This document shows positions 21,493 through 34,535 of a stretch of DNA of 64,000 nucleotides, piece by piece. The position numbers were made by a program, and so were the translations under genes. A model generated the notes under the pieces. It was not told the DNA's origin. It worked only from the letters and a program-made list of their open reading frames with translations, and searched no databases. Numbering within the stretch: position 1 is the stretch's first letter; every line of letters starts with the position of its first letter. The DNA lies in NCBI GenBank assembly GCA_947095585.1, contig OX352761.1, forward strand, positions 85,750,419 to 85,814,418, given 5' to 3'. The DNA is from Nephrocerus scutellatus (taxonomy: Eukaryota; Arthropoda; Insecta; Diptera; Pipunculidae).

Positions 21493-22676
21493 TACCATAC
21501 AAGCGACCATGTAATTCGCATCAGGCGCAGAAGGGACGTTCCAAAGTAGAATCTCGAACTCGAGGCCAAACGAAAAGAAGTGCGCAAACTCTTTAATAAG
21601 GCCACACGTACAAACCTATAAAAGTACCCTAACCAGATACAACGTGGCTTTAAGAAACAGCAAAAGAAAAAGCTGGAGAGAATTCTGTGAAAGCATGGAC
21701 AAACTGCCAACAGCTTGTTGACTACACCCAAAGGAATTCGCTGGGCGGTTAACTTATTCGGCCCATATAAGTCTCCAGGTCAAGATAGGCTGTACCCAAT
21801 CTTCCTTCAACGGGGAATAAAATTAATAGAACTAATACTTGTATATCACTACAGAGGCAGCTACAGTCTAAAATACGTTCCAAGGTGCTGGAGAGATGTG
21901 CGAGCGTTATTCTTACCTAAAGGAGGTAAAAAATCCCCCGAGGTCATATCGACCTATCAGCTTCACATCATTTATTCTAAACTCCATGGAGAAACTAATA
22001 GGCTATTATATAAGGTCAAACACATTCCAACTAAATACCCTAAACCTCAGTCAACATGCATATCAGACTGGCAAATCAACTCAAACATGAGCTGACAACC
22101 AAAATCGAAGATACACATCGAAGGAAAGAAATGCTACGAAGCGCCTTCATTGGTATACAAAGTGCTTTTGACAACACCAGCTTCGAAGTAATTCAAATAC
22201 AGGCTAGATCAAGAGGCAGTCACTCCTCTATCCAAGGATGGCTCATAAGCATGTTAAAAACTAACCTTCCACACCATGCATCTATCTGGTATACAGACGG
22301 ATCAAAAACAAGCAAAGGAACTGGAACTGTAGCATTAGAAGCCGTCGCAGTAGAATGTATCAAAAGAAGGTATAGAAGAACCGAGAGCTATGTGATCTCA
22401 GACAGTAAAGTAGTACTGCTAAAAAGACCAGTCTTTTATTCTAAAATAATGTAACAATGTGGTGCTGCAACTAAAAAGAACTGACCAAAACCAACAAAAT
22501 CACTCTAATGTGGTCTTCCGGACACTCAGGCGTATCAGGAAACGAGACGGCATATCTCTGTGCAAGAGAAGGAGCAGAAGGAGCATGTGGTAAAAAATTT
22601 GGGACACATAATAGACCTCAAGGTCGCAGTGCACAGGGCTTTACAGCCCCACATACAATAATAATAATAATAACAA
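21493..22676 (+). mobile_element. I-like non-LTR retrotransposon remnant with RNase H and (AAT)n tail
   Basis: Broken reverse-transcriptase blocks run from about 21760 (SPGQDRLYP, an equivalent of the SYRPIS block at 21940, AYQTGKST, then a FIGIQSAFDNTSFE block equivalent to motif A at 22140-22190). From 22270 to 22440 there is an RNase H segment: IWYTDGSKTSKGTG, EAVAVECIKRRYRRTE, VISDSK. The 3' end is an aataataataat tail at 22657-22675, as in I-clade elements. Stops and frameshifts throughout; large internal deletions. Confidence 0.65.
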
Positions 22677-22964
22677 TGTAACATTCCAATTATAGAACTA
22701 AAACTACATAATATGTATATAATTAATATACACTCCCTTTCGCACTCTAGGAAATTTATTAACCGGAAATATTTGCTACCTGTAAGTAATAGATATCTTC
22801 CAAGAAAAAAATACATAAAATTACAGATGAAATTAGGAAAATGAATGGGAAGTTCCCAAATTCTCTTAATGAACTGCTAGAAAAGGGTATAAATAGTTGC
22901 GTCACTTGATTCAGGCCACTTGAAAAGTATTTTAAAAAAAGAAAAGAAATGTTTACATTTTTAA

Positions 22965-23330
22965 GCATTAATTTATTATGTTTTTCTCCATTAATAGTGA
23001 GTATGCCCGCCATTTTTTAACATCTGCTCTATGGAATTGAAACAGTTTTCTAAAAAAATAAGCGAAATCTCGTCCCAGTCATCTCGATACCTCCTATTAA
23101 AGCATTCTCATCTTGAAATTGTCTCTGACTTCATAAACTTTCCAAAATAGGTGGGCCCAAACGTCCGCTGAATAGGGCGGCCATAGCAAAAGTTCCACGT
23201 TTTCCGACTGAATCCAGCACCAAGCTACCCTGGAAGTGCGACGGGGGCGTTGTCTTGTCTGTTTCGAACTTCCCATTTCAGCAAACATTTTTTTGTTATT
23301 TCATTTCCCCAGACCCCATCTCGCTTGAAG
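22965..23330 (-). mobile_element. Tc1-like transposase C-terminal remnant
   Basis: The minus strand reads TSRVAWCWIQSENVELLLWPPYSADV, then KVYEVRDNF, RYRDDWDEISLIFLENCFNSIEQMLK when short frames are followed. In Tc1/mariner transposases WPPYSPDLNPIEH contains the third catalytic acidic residue region; here the SP(D/S)xxPIE part is mutated. No terminal repeats were found. Confidence 0.65.
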
Positions 23331-23344
23331 CAATGAATAGAAAT

Positions 23345-24075
23345 TCGGATGAAAAAAAAAACAACCCATAAAAACTAATATTTTTCATGTAAATTCTCTA
23401 ATTCTCTAATTAAATTCTCTTTTTAAAAAAGGTGCGTTTAAGCTCCAAAGTGCGAGTGAATTTTACTCCTTAAGAATCAATTTTCATATATAACATGCGT
23501 CACACGCCACGCGTCGCAAATTACGTGATAGCAAGATAAGCGCTAACCAATTGTTTTAAAACAAGTCTTCACAAATTCTGACAAGTAGAAGCCGATATAT
23601 ATCACTTCTACTTTTCCATGCATTACACACGCCACACAAGACGCGCGTCATGCGTCACATGCGTAATATCAAAAACGCTGTGTGAGATATAGTTGCTTAC
23701 AAAATTTCAAACCGATCGTGTGAAAGGTCAACAACTAACGACTTCACTTTTTGATAACGCTTTTGTTAACACTCGACTTGTTAACACCCGATTTCACTCC
23801 CCATAAAACTTTTTGTGTAATTTTTTTCTATATATGAAAATCGATTCTTAAGGAAAACTCCAAAATTTGAAGAAAATCAGGCAAATTTTTAAAAAATTTA
23901 TTTATATGGGCCCTGAGGCCCGATGGGCCTTAAATTTTAACAGACAGTGTTGTCACCGGAAATACACATGTGTGCCAAATTTCAATAAAATTGGCCTTGG
24001 TAGTGGGTTATAAATTGGTCGCAAAATCCCCCAACAAAGAAACAAATAGACAGATCCACGTGCACGCGAAATTAA
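23345..24075 (-). repeat. family Y element, copy 4, with family Z tandem repeats inside
   Basis: The right end (aaacaacccataaaaact) is at 23358 and the left end (gttaatatagagaattt equivalent) at about 24070. The interior at 23460-23760 is not the usual Y monomer but units with acgccacgcgtcgc, gcgtcatgcgtcacatgcgt and a tttcaaaccgatcgtgtg block, resembling those at 52060-52530. One normal Y monomer remains at 23870-24000. Confidence 0.6.
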
Positions 24076-24169
24076 TATAGAGAATTTAAAAAAGTTTAAT
24101 ATATTATTTCCACGATTTGGAAGGACATCACAGCCATATATCATGTTTTTTGGTGTGGGTAGAAATTAG

Positions 24170-25372
24170 CTACTATGGCCCCAATCGAATTGGAGTTTCT
24201 AACTGCTACAATGAAACCTACTTGGAAGGTTGCTTTTCTTGCGTGCTAAAAACAGTATCAGGGATATTACCACGGCTGAGGTAATGATGATGGTTGACAA
24301 ACTGTAAGTAGCTATCAGGTGCATTTCGTTTCTCTCCTAAATTTGGCTCAAAGTACAGATCTTTGATCACTTCGAGAGTTAAGAGTTATTCAAAGGCTTT
24401 CGACGGTGAGCCTATTTGTACGATGTCTGGAAGAGGTCTTAAGGTATGATATTGTACTATAAATGTTCCCGATATACTGAGCTTGTCTTGCTTGGCCAAT
24501 ATTGACCGTAGGTAAACTGGTTAAGAAGTAGTGACCCAGGAAGTAGTTCCTCGACAGTTGGAATATGTTGATTGTTGATGTTGGTGCAATTTGCTGGTCT
24601 GCTTCGCAATAGGTTTGGTATGCACCCGTATCGCTTAAGTTTATAATTTCATCGATCTTAAAAATAGTTAGATCGGTTAAAGCTTGATATTATTCCGTCG
24701 TCGAGTAGACTTTGAACTTGTTTATTCACTTCATCGTTGGGATATACAGGGAATGGATAGTATCGGGTATATACAGGAGTATCCGAGTTGGTACGAATCT
24801 CTCCTACTACTTCTGTAGTATAAGTCAGCTTCTCTTCTAGCTCTGAAAATAAAGTGGGAGTTTATCGATCGGGATGCTTGTTGCTTTTTCCTGACTTTCA
24901 TACCATTTCCAATTTGCATATAATCTTGTTTAGTGTAGATAAGGGCTGACAGCTTTTTTAGGCTATCGTTACCCATTATTCGTCCAACTGAGGTAGCGAA
25001 GAGGTAACTTATTTAAAAAATGAATATCAGTGAAATCTGTGACTCCATCAACATTATTATCGGCAACATAGTCAGATTCTTCCGATGGCTAAATGTAATA
25101 AGTTAGGGTTTGATCGTAGTTACAATCTTCAGCCTGTAAAACTTCACCTACTAGAGTTAAACGAAGGTTGTCTTGACGTAAATTGTTGATGGTTTGGCGT
25201 TGGTCCTCGTTGAAATTGGTGAGTCTTAGCTTGATCCCTCTGACCTAAGAGCTCTGCCTTAAACTGTTGATTTGGAGAAAAGGGCCTGTAACCTTGTTGG
25301 GATTGGTATTGATAACTTTGCACGTTATGTTGCTGATAAAATGATGCTCGTGGCGGTCGTTGATTGATTGGG
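24170..25372 (-). mobile_element. Gypsy-family LTR retrotransposon remnant, envelope-like tail
   Basis: Minus-strand reading order: a Gln/Asn-rich gag-like end near 25380-25200; a protease-to-RT linker with MGNDSLKKL at 24976; PVYTRYYPFPVYPNDEV, the approach to a Gypsy reverse transcriptase, near 24740; LLDDGIISS at about 24700. The frame then jumps, and near 24320-24240 a hydrophobic segment followed by ARKK resembles a membrane anchor, as in envelope-bearing insect Gypsy elements (errantiviruses). Polymerase and integrase are missing, the frames are broken, and no LTRs were found. The envelope call is tentative. Confidence 0.5.
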
Positions 25373-26170
25373 TAGTGATGGCAACAAAAAATTATTAATC
25401 GATTAATTGATTATATGATAATCGAAGGGAGCGATTATTAATTGCAATTAATTGCATCAAAATTAACCGATTAATCAGGGTTTTCATCTAAAATTTAAAA
25501 TTATCATGAAAAAAACAACCCATAAAAAATAATATTTTTCATGTAAATTCTCTAATAATTTCAATAAGATCGGGCTTTTAGAAGTTGGTTAAAAATTTAT
25601 CACAAAATCTGACCAGCCAGCCAGTCCGCCAGCCCCGGGCACTCGAAGTTAATATAGAGAATTTAAAAAGAAAATAAATACAAAAATACATTTTTTACTG
25701 AGTACGAAATACAAAAATAATTTATTGACTTAGAAAATTAGATGTTTAATTCATTAAATTATACATAAAGACAAAAAATTAGATCATTTGTTAAAAACTG
25801 AATTCAAAAACAAGAGTTTTGAAAGGCGTTTCGTTGTTAACCGATTTCGTTTTACCGTAGCAGTTGCACCTGCTTTGGAAAGAAGCCGTTCTGCTGGTAA
25901 GGTGGTTCCAATTACGAAACCATATTTTTCAGAGAGAGTGTATAGATTAGGGTACACGGATTTCATCTCTTCCCAAGCGTCAACCACTTTACGTTTCAAC
26001 TCGAGGACCGGAGCATTGACGAAGAAGCTAAGTTCGTCTTGAGGATGTGCTAAGTCATTGTCCTCTCTTCTTCGTTAGTGGGCCAAAGTCTTATGGTGAG
26101 CCCATAAATCAAATTCATTATCACCAGTGGAAGACGTTTGACTTACACTTATGCTGTCGTCTGCATGTCT
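25373..26170 (-). mobile_element. hAT transposon remnant (transposase C-terminus), interrupted
   Basis: The frame 25999-25784 reads RKVVDAWEEMKSVYPNLYTLSEKYGFVIGTT, LPAERLLSKAGAT, KRNRLT, RLSKLLFLNS, a clear hAT dimerisation domain. Upstream a broken frame continues to about 26170. A hAT-like tip, tagtgatggcaac, occurs at 25373, followed by attaatcgattaat subterminal repeats. The 159 bp family Y copy at 25507-25665 lies between tip and gene. The other end is lost under a family Y piece. Confidence 0.7.
25507..25665 (-). repeat. family Y element, copy 5, minimal 159 bp form
   Basis: Contains both family ends (aaacaacccataaaaaat and gttaatatagagaattt) and the ccagccagccagtccgccag block, but only one short internal unit. 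It defines the smallest complete member and is inserted in the hAT remnant, so it is younger than that element. Confidence 0.65.
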
Positions 26171-26194
26171 CTTAACTGTCTCTTAACTGTTGAT

Positions 26195-26400
26195 AACACG
26201 ATTTTCTTGAAATTTTGTACACATGTGAATTTCCGAAGACTAAACTTTCTGTAAAAATTTAAAAGTGATCGGGCCCATATATATATATATATATATTTTA
26301 AATTAACACGATTTTATTTACACTTTGCACATTGTGTATAGATGTATAGAGAATTTAGACGAAAAATTTTAGTTTTTAAGGTTGTTTTTGTCTAATTAAC
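26195..26400 (+). repeat. family Y element, copy 6 (left end missing)
   Basis: Carries aacacgattttcttgaaat, tgtacacatgtgaatttcc, aagtgatcgggccc, a TA run at 26279-26297 and the right end tagagaatttagacgaaaaa with ggttgtttt. Confidence 0.55.
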
Positions 26401-26409
26401 TTGGATTTT

Positions 26410-27380
26410 AAATTTTTGTGTTTAAAAAACTTTTACAGCGAGTATACATTTTTATGTGAAATAGTAGTTAAACGTAAGTATGTTTAGGTTTACACATATA
26501 GTGTAATATAACATAATTTGTGTGCACAAATTTAACACGCACAAAATGTACATAGACACATATACGCATACATACATACGGAGTTTCCCTTATATATATA
26601 GATGTGAACCAATACAAGTAGATGTCTACGAGTAGACAATTCTATTTTCTCTTGTCTGTTTTGGTGCTGATATCAATAATTATCGACTTATCACTTTGAC
26701 TGTAACATATTATAACATATTATATATATACACATATAAATTTTTGGGTTGAAAGTTCTAAAAGTAGGTCTGAAAATACTACATTTAACAATGTCAAAAA
26801 TCGATTTTTAGAAATATATTATTGTTTTTTTTCAGTTGAACACATTTAAATTTATTCCAAAATTTACTATTTAAATCTTTTGTTTACCTATAAATAATAA
26901 ATTTGATCTTGTTACAACGATTAAAGTTGTCCGGTCGGTATATTCTACCGACAACATTTCAACATTCTATTACATTTCAATTCAACATTTCATTACATTC
27001 AAGAAGAAAATTCGAGTTAACAGAAGCTGTTTTCTATGCTGGTAAAGCAGGTTGGCTGTCATATTTAGTTTAACATATATCACTAAACAAATTGGCCATG
27101 TCACTCACTCACACACAAAGTAGTTTTAAAACTGTAATGAAATATAATCAGCATACTAATTAAGTGGTTGACAAGCTTTTAATAGAGATATTAACCATAA
27201 TAGGACCAACACTGTTAGCAATTGAAAAATATTTTCTTTGCAAGACAATTGACATTACGAGGGTGTGGTGTTGTATGGGTTTTTTTTAATACGCGCACGC
27301 TTCAAGAGATTTAGAAGGGCTTCAGGGGTTCTTGGGGTTTTTTGGGTACGGGGTCGTTAGTATACGATTCAAGGGTGTGG
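26410..27380. other. intron 4, no gene; AT-rich
   Basis: No coding or repeat family recognised beyond short TA-rich runs. A minus-strand CR1-like tail may lie at 27283-27310 (tttttttaatacgcgcacgc). Confidence 0.35.
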
Positions 27381-27384
27381 AAGG

Positions 27385-27755
27385 GGTTTTCTCTGGCCTA
27401 GATAGCATAATACAATGGGGGGAAAACAATCGAGTAGAATTTAACGCTTCCAAAACCCAATTCTGTTTACTAAGCGAATCCTAATTCCCATGCCATTATC
27501 CATGAATGTCACTTGCATCGAGAAAACTGAACATCTCGCAATACTCGGTATGTGCGTTAACGACAAGCTTCGTTGAAATGACAACATATTCACCGTCGCT
27601 AAAAATGCTGCGAAATGATTAGGTTTTCTAATGGTCATTAGTTTACCTTCAAGCCCATCTTCGGTCGTATGCCCACGCTTGCCAAGCATGTAGCCGAGCA
27701 TTATAAGGCTTTGAACCCCTTTAAGCGTGCGCGAATTATAAAAAAAAATCTACAT
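27385..27755 (+). mobile_element. CR1/Jockey-like fragment, internally deleted
   Basis: Reads NNRVEFNASKTQFCLLS and later broken blocks equivalent to those at 56490-56690. At about 27640 it jumps to FKPIFGR and the 3' UTR (gagcattataagg, cgtgcgcgaattata), ending in eight As near 27750. Confidence 0.6.
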
Positions 27756-27769
27756 AGTCATGTCAGATT

Positions 27770-30700
27770 TGCTCTGGCTCCGGCTCTGCCTCTGGCTATC
27801 CTATCATAGACGGCATTAACGTCTATAATCCAATGGTGTGAGTTTTGGAGCTTTCAGTTTCCCATCGTCTGCTACTGGGTGAAAATCGGATTAGTTGTAA
27901 AAAGGCATGGGATAAAGGGACACTGGTATTGCCCAATAATGACTTACGCGTTTGAGTTATCATGTTTTGAAAAGGTACTAACAATGTTACACCACGATAA
28001 TTGTTACACGTTGTGGTATCTCCGCATGCATTCATGACGACCGCACATTTGTGATTCTCAAACCTTGAAATTCTTAAACTTTAAAACATCATCACCATAC
28101 AAATTGAATGATAGTGATTCGGAAACTCTTAAATATATATTGAGAAATATTTTCGTTGTAAGACAATTAACATTAAGTTTACTAATACAAACTAGGGGCC
28201 AGTTTATTCATATACAATTGGTGGTTTCGACTTTTAATTATGTATTTAATTCATTGTGTACTTAATTCTCACTTCACTTAGTTTGCAGCCAGTTAAATTT
28301 GACACCACATCTGATTCAAGCGAGAGCTAGAGGTTTTATGACCGAACGACTCGGTTTTCATCCATACAACAAGAGCAGCAAAGGGTGTATTGCAAATTTA
28401 TTTTTTTGCATTGCACAAAATATCCAACACTTCTTGGCTGAATTTCAGACTTTGATTCATTTCGTTGGAGCGGCTTGAAAACACGCTTCTGCATCAAGAC
28501 ACACGACTTAAATAGTAATAAACTTAATGAACATATAAGTATATTAGTAAATATGCATAGGTATACAAATGTTTTTGTATGGTTAGTAAAAGCCACTGTG
28601 CGGTGCGTCGCGGTGAACTCATATTTAATGCACTTTGATTTCATACATCAGTGGGAGCGACACTTTGACATGAAGCGTTGGGCACTTTACACAAATAATT
28701 TCAATTGAATAATATGCGCGTTCGCGTAGGTGAAGTGAAGTGACAAATAACTTCTTTACAATCGCTATAGGCGACATTACCATATTCGAATGTACATATA
28801 CTATATTTAAATAGTAGTATGTTTATAAAAAAAAGTTTTGTTTTTGTTTTGTAGCGAATCGCAATCAATCTATTCATCTTCGAATTAAAAATGTGAAAGC
28901 ACGCTTTTGCTGGCTATGACGGAACTGATAGTGCTAGCGATGCTCTGGGAGATTTCAAGAATGATTGACGTTAAAAACACTTAACGATCTTTTAGATTTG
29001 TCGAAAATATAATCAAATTATGTTTAAGTACCCAGAAGGGTAACATTATTTGTTTAATGGGGCTCTATTGATAGTTTTTTTTTCTTTCTAAATGGCGTTA
29101 GAAACTACGAGCATTTAATGTATGCAAATGAGCGGTAAGGCCAGGCGCATATTAAGCGCTGCCTATCACAGCATAGCGTAGTCGAAGGTTTTAGAGCACT
29201 ATTGGACTTAATGCAGTATAAAATGTGAATGTCATTGAGTATAGCATTGTATGCGCTAAGAACCTCTCATACGCTAAACTGTGCTGTACTGCGTTCAATA
29301 TTCGACTAGCCTTAGAATTTGAGTTTGTTTAATAAAAAAAGAAAACAATTTTAGGTAAGTTCAGCTCCTGAGCTGAATACTGATTATACTAGTTGTTACG
29401 ATTTACAGATACTAATTTCATGTGATAATAACAGCTTTTTAGTTTATTAAAGATACAAGTTGCAAAAAGCTTCACGTCAGCTTTTAAACTAAACAATTTT
29501 TATGTGTACAACAAGCATAATAGTTCTTAAATACATATTTAATAGTGATGTTTTTGGAATTTATGCTCTCGACTATCAGTGCCAATGAAATTACATAGGC
29601 GAAGAGATAATTATCTCAGTCACTTAAAAAGCAATTGTCACAAGGTTAATTTATTCGGCTGGGGTTTACGATTAAAAACGAATGCTCGAGGGCTTACTCT
29701 GTTAACACCGAATTTATATTGTAAATAACACCCTTCTTATTTTTCTGTCGTGTAGCCCTCAGGACTCAGGGAGATAAACAAACGCATTAGCAAGCAGGAG
29801 GAAAATAGCTACCTACTATTTGCTTCAATGGCTTATGGGCAGTGCAGAGGGTTGACGAGTGTGTTATTGTGGAATAACATAATAAATCAGGGGTGTATGC
29901 ACTTATAAATCTCTCTCACCTTCTGTATGTATCGATATCTAGCAGATTTTTTTAGGTGGTATATTCATTGTAAAGGTGTTGTGCCATTGTCTACGTAAGT
30001 ATAATTTCGTTTGATATTAGGGACATTTTTGTTATCTCATAATCAATAAAAATCTATTGCCCTGTCATTCACAAGGCAATTACCCTTGAGCAATTTTCTG
30101 CACACTTTCCTTATATAAAATAATGGTAAATTTCTGTTTCTGTTCGCTCTGTTGGTTTTTAGATTCGATTTTCCGCATGATGTCTATTTAAACCATCTAT
30201 AATATGTTTTCTATTCAGAATAGAAAAAACTATTGTATTTATAGGTCATTCACTTTATTATTCGGCTTTTTCTTTTCATTTTTTTGTTTTTCTTAAAGTA
30301 TGAGGCTGGCTCGGGTTGGTAAGAGCCGGTGATCATTATACTGTGTAAGAAAACCAAAGAACGGGAGACACAGAATTAATTACTGTAGAATAAGATGAGT
30401 GTTACTTTAGAAAACCTTAAATGGATTATCTACGCATCATGTGATTAACATGCTTCTGCATTTGAGAAACTACTGTTGAAAGGAATCTTAGACCAAAATT
30501 GTAAAAATGTGATTTTTTGAGAAGAAATAAATTAGGACGACTGGTCACCCTACCGCCAACATATAAAGGGAAGTAAATAATATTACTTGCAAATTTAAAG
30601 GTTTTTAAGTATGACGTTAATTAATAAAAAATCTTCGTCAAAAATAACGCTGATCTCTGTAAGTTTTTTCTTCTTAATATATCTACTACTTTTTTCGTCA

Positions 30701-32100
30701 TCAATGCATTTTTATTCTATCTCAGTAGAGTTATTTAATTTGATTGCTATTAAAAGAATTTAATTAATAACGTAAAACTTAAATTTGCTGACAAGTAGGA
30801 TTAAGATTATTCGTCAATCTGTCTTATTAAATAAATTTAATGTCCTTGCTATAAATTTTTCATCGTGTTTATAAATATTTGTGTATAACTCACTATTAGT
30901 CCTAAATCAATACTTTACCTTTTATTAACATAATCCAAAAAGAAAACGACACCAGCCTATTGTCATAATACAATAATAATAAAAAAGGTACAATTTTTTT
31001 ACAGGTAACGCCCGAGTAGCTGGTGTAGTAGCATAACTGTCTATACTTCGGACGATGAATATTTTACTATAATAAGATTAATGGTAATCCTTATGTTCAG
31101 TGATAGCAAAACAGCTAAGGATAAAAGGAGGATTTCAAAAGGAATTCCCACGTTCTTGACCGCATCATGCGAATGTTTTTATTGACAATATGTCGGGTGC
31201 GTAAACTAGATGGTTGTTGTATTTTAATTTCTATCCTCGTCGACCATCCAAGCGCAAATAATGTTCAAAAACTAAGCTTCAGATGATGCGACTGCATTAC
31301 ACTTTACATTATATTCTCTTAAGGAATCTGGTGTGCAACCTGCAACCTTTTTCTCCAAACCAAAACGTTAATGCGAATATGAGAAGTCATCATCGGGCAA
31401 AATTTGCAGTACACTACAGTGAAAGAACGAATAAAAATTGATATTCTGCTGCCTTGTTATTCGTATGTATGCTTATATGCGATACGGATTAAAATGTCAA
31501 ATATTTACCCGCATTATTGTCGGATTTACGCGGGTTTTCACTTCAGGTTAAACGAACTGTGAATGAAGGTTTGCCCTAAACGAACGGAGCTGCGCTAAAT
31601 GTATTTATCCTTGCATCTAAATGTAAGGATATTTGGGAGTTTCATTCAATAAAAAAACATATTGGCAGGAAGTATTGATGAGGGAAAATAATAAAATAAT
31701 GTGCGCTGTTTATCAGAAGATTGTATGCTTGTCTACGATGGGGGATTGTCTGTTCAAACAAGATGTAATAATATTTGGAATTAGATTTTCATTTTTTAAA
31801 TTTCTCTAAGCATTGATAGAATTCAGCGATGAAGAAGTAATTGCGGAGGATTGCTGATGTACTTAAAAATATATTAGGGGAAGGTTTTGGTAAAAATTGT
31901 ATACTCTCTATAGCTCTGAATTGTTGTGGTGGACCACTGGCAAACCGTGTCCGTAGGTATATTAAAGAATATTTTATAGAGAGAACAATGCATAGAAAGG
32001 TTTTGTTTGCTTAATAATAGTTTGTAAATATACATTTAAAATTGGTTAAATGAGAACAGAAATTAAGTTTATATGTATATAAACTTTATATTGTAAGAAA
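27770..32100. other. intron 4, 4.3 kb without recognised features
   Basis: AT-rich intron sequence downstream of exon 4 in transcript sense. I find no transposon, RNA gene or reliable reading frame; the frames at 27823-28708 lack motifs. This is one of the longest stretches free of recognisable mobile DNA, so conserved regulatory elements are possible but cannot be seen from one sequence. Confidence 0.4.
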
Positions 32101-32120
32101 TAAATATCTTCTTAGCTTAC

Positions 32121-32216
32121 CTGCGTTGGCGTCAGATGTATTAAACTCGCTAGATGTTCTCTTTCGGGCGCTGACAGATATCTTTGTTGTTTAAATCGCC
32201 TTTCTAATTCGTAAAC
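32121..32216 (-). CDS. scro: scro coding exon 4: homeodomain helices 1-2
   Basis: Residues 276-307, 96 nt, phase 0 at both ends. The acceptor is TTATTTTCAAG and the donor CAG/GTAAGC. Encodes [18 protein letters not shown] and then [14 protein letters not shown], homeodomain positions 13-44, close to the vertebrate NKX2-1 sequence at nearly every residue I can recall. It sits alone between introns of about 14.0 and 21.5 kb. No lesions. Confidence 0.95.
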
Positions 32217-32562
32217 CTTGAAAATAAAGAACATTATATTTCCTTTATTAATATTGATAAGATTATATTCTTTGAAAAAATTGATCTACGAATTTTATTT
32301 TATTTGATGCCTTTTGTTTCTGTTATATGACATAAATTTGACTGTTAAAAACGCAGTCGCAGGAGATCTAATTTAATTTTTTTTTAGTTTTAGAATTCGG
32401 TTGATGTCTCCCACGCTCAAAGTAGTTCTAAAACTGTTATTAAATTTCTTCAGCATACCAATTCAGTGATTCACAAATTTAACAGAGGCAAAAGCCATAA
32501 TGGGAGCAACACTTTTAATAGAAATATTTTTATTGTAAGACAATGGACATTAAATTAAACTC

Positions 32563-32826
32563 GAAAAACATTTTCACGAAGAAAATTTAGTCGAAAATGT
32601 ATAAAACGACATTTGCTCGAAAAACATTTGCTAGCAAAACATTTTCTCGAAAACTAAATAGTCTATGTTTTCAACCTTCAAAAAAACAAGCGCGAGTAAT
32701 TTTTGTTCGCGAAACGCGAGTTTTTTGAAGAATTTTTCGGTTATTAATTTTACCAAAAAATGACGTTCGAGCAAATGTTTTTCGAGAAAATGTTTTCGAG
32801 CAAATGTTTTTCGAGAAAATATCATT
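32563..32826. mobile_element. foldback MITE with 15 bp subterminal repeats, copy 1
   Basis: Both arms are built from variants of ctcgaaaaacatttg, in opposite orientation at the two ends, around a centre with aactaaatagtctatg and ttttgttcgcgaaacg. The second copy lies at 38767-39106. The Phe/Lys-rich frame here is the repeat translated. No transposase. Confidence 0.75.
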
Positions 32827-32829
32827 GAA

Positions 32830-34005
32830 TTAAATTAAATAATAATACAAGCTAGGGGTCATTTTATTCGTATATTCGTGCGGTAAGACTTGTCAAATAT
32901 TATATGCCATGTTATTGAGTATGCATTAATAAATATTTCGAAAAATGTATGGTATGAAATTAAATAGAGCCAAAAAAACCAAGTAAAGTACAAAAGCTTT
33001 GTATATAATTATAAAGGGATCCTTTAAACTTGCTTAAGCTCCAGGCTTTTCTGACCCTTCTTTTCTCTTTAACAAAACACTTTTTCAAAATATACTCATT
33101 TCCTTTAATTTCAAACTTACTGTAATTTCAACTGTATTAAACGTGACATAGGTTGCCAGAAGAGGGTAATTTTGTAACCTCCGCACTGTTAAGTAGAACT
33201 TAAGTGTAATCATTTAGTTATAACTGATGTCGCTATACACATCATAATTTGTTCTTGGGTCAACAGCGTCATTTAGCTTCGCAGTTAAGGTAGTTAGTTG
33301 ACAAAGTTTTGAAATGCTAAATTGTATATATCTTACAGAAGCAGATATTATTGTTTGAAATGGTTAAGCCTGAATATGTATGCAATCAATATAATTTAAG
33401 AGGTCTCTGCAGATAAATGTAACAAAACACTTTGTATAAAACACAACACAAAACGATAACACCGTTTTCATAGCAAAAGATATTCTTTTCGTTATTGGCT
33501 GTCTAAAGACGAACATTGAAACTATTATTTTAGCAAATACTGCCAATTCTTGAACAATATTCAATGCACACATAAGTCATCATCATCTGAATGATCGCAA
33601 CTGAAGAGGATAATTATTCTCATTAAGTCATTGTCAAGTGAAGTCACCTGAACAAGGCTTTCCACGCATACTGGCTATGCAACAAGGCGCTTACAAATAC
33701 TATTAGATGTCTTTGATTCGCGAAATGCTGGAATATCAGAAATTGCAAACGTATGTACACAACGTTACTGCAAAAACATACAAAACATAGTTGTTTTACG
33801 TTTAGCTTTTACGGTCGTTCTATGTGTTGGAAACGCAAAGTTAAAAAATACATACTTACATACAATTTTGTTTACCTATACTGCATTTTAACGACAAGTC
33901 GCTAGCGGCCAATAGCAAAACATGCGTCTGCACTGCACTGACCATAACCACAGATAACCCTAACCTTACGTTCAGCTTTTGTTGATGATCGTTATACGCA
34001 TTCCG
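32830..34005. other. intron 3, no feature recognised
   Basis: About 1.2 kb AT-rich sequence with only short frames lacking motifs. Confidence 0.4.
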
Positions 34006-34009
34006 ACAT

Positions 34010-34535
34010 TTTTAAATTCTCTATATGAACTTCGCGTGCCTGTGGCTGGCTGACTGGCTGGTGGGCAGAATCTTGTTATCAATTTTTAACACACTTCCTA
34101 GAGTCCGGTTTTTTTCAAACTTTGCACACATGTGTATTTCCCATGACAATACTTTCTATTAAAATTTGGGGCACCACGGGCCTCGGGGTAAGGGGGCTCC
34201 CATACAAATTTTTTAAAAATTTACCCGATTTTCTTCAAATTTTATACGCAAGTGTATCTCCGATGGACAACACTTTTGGTAAAAATTTTGAAGCGATCGG
34301 GCTCCGGGGTCGGTGGGCACCCATACAAATTATTTACAAAATTTACCAGATTTTCTTCAAATTTTATATGCTTGTGTATCTCCGATGGGCAATACTTTTG
34401 TAAAAATTTGGTGGTGAAATGGCCTCGGGGCAAAATTTTTAAAAAATTTACCCGATTTTATTCAAAGTGCACATTGTGTATTCCCGATTAGAGAATTTAC
34501 ACGAAAAATTTTGTTGTGGGTTGTTTTTTTAGTGT
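34010..34535 (+). repeat. family Y element, copy 7 (both ends)
   Basis: Starts tttaaattctctatatgaac with cgcgtgcctgtggctggctg and ends gattagagaatttacacg, tgtgggttgttttttt. It holds about three Y monomers, each with aaattttatacgcaagtg or aaattttatatgcttgtg and a cgggctccggggtcgg-type GC block. Confidence 0.7.

Noticed and set aside
32631..32825. Minus-strand Phe/Lys-rich open frame
   Set aside because: Translation of the 15 bp repeat of a foldback MITE.
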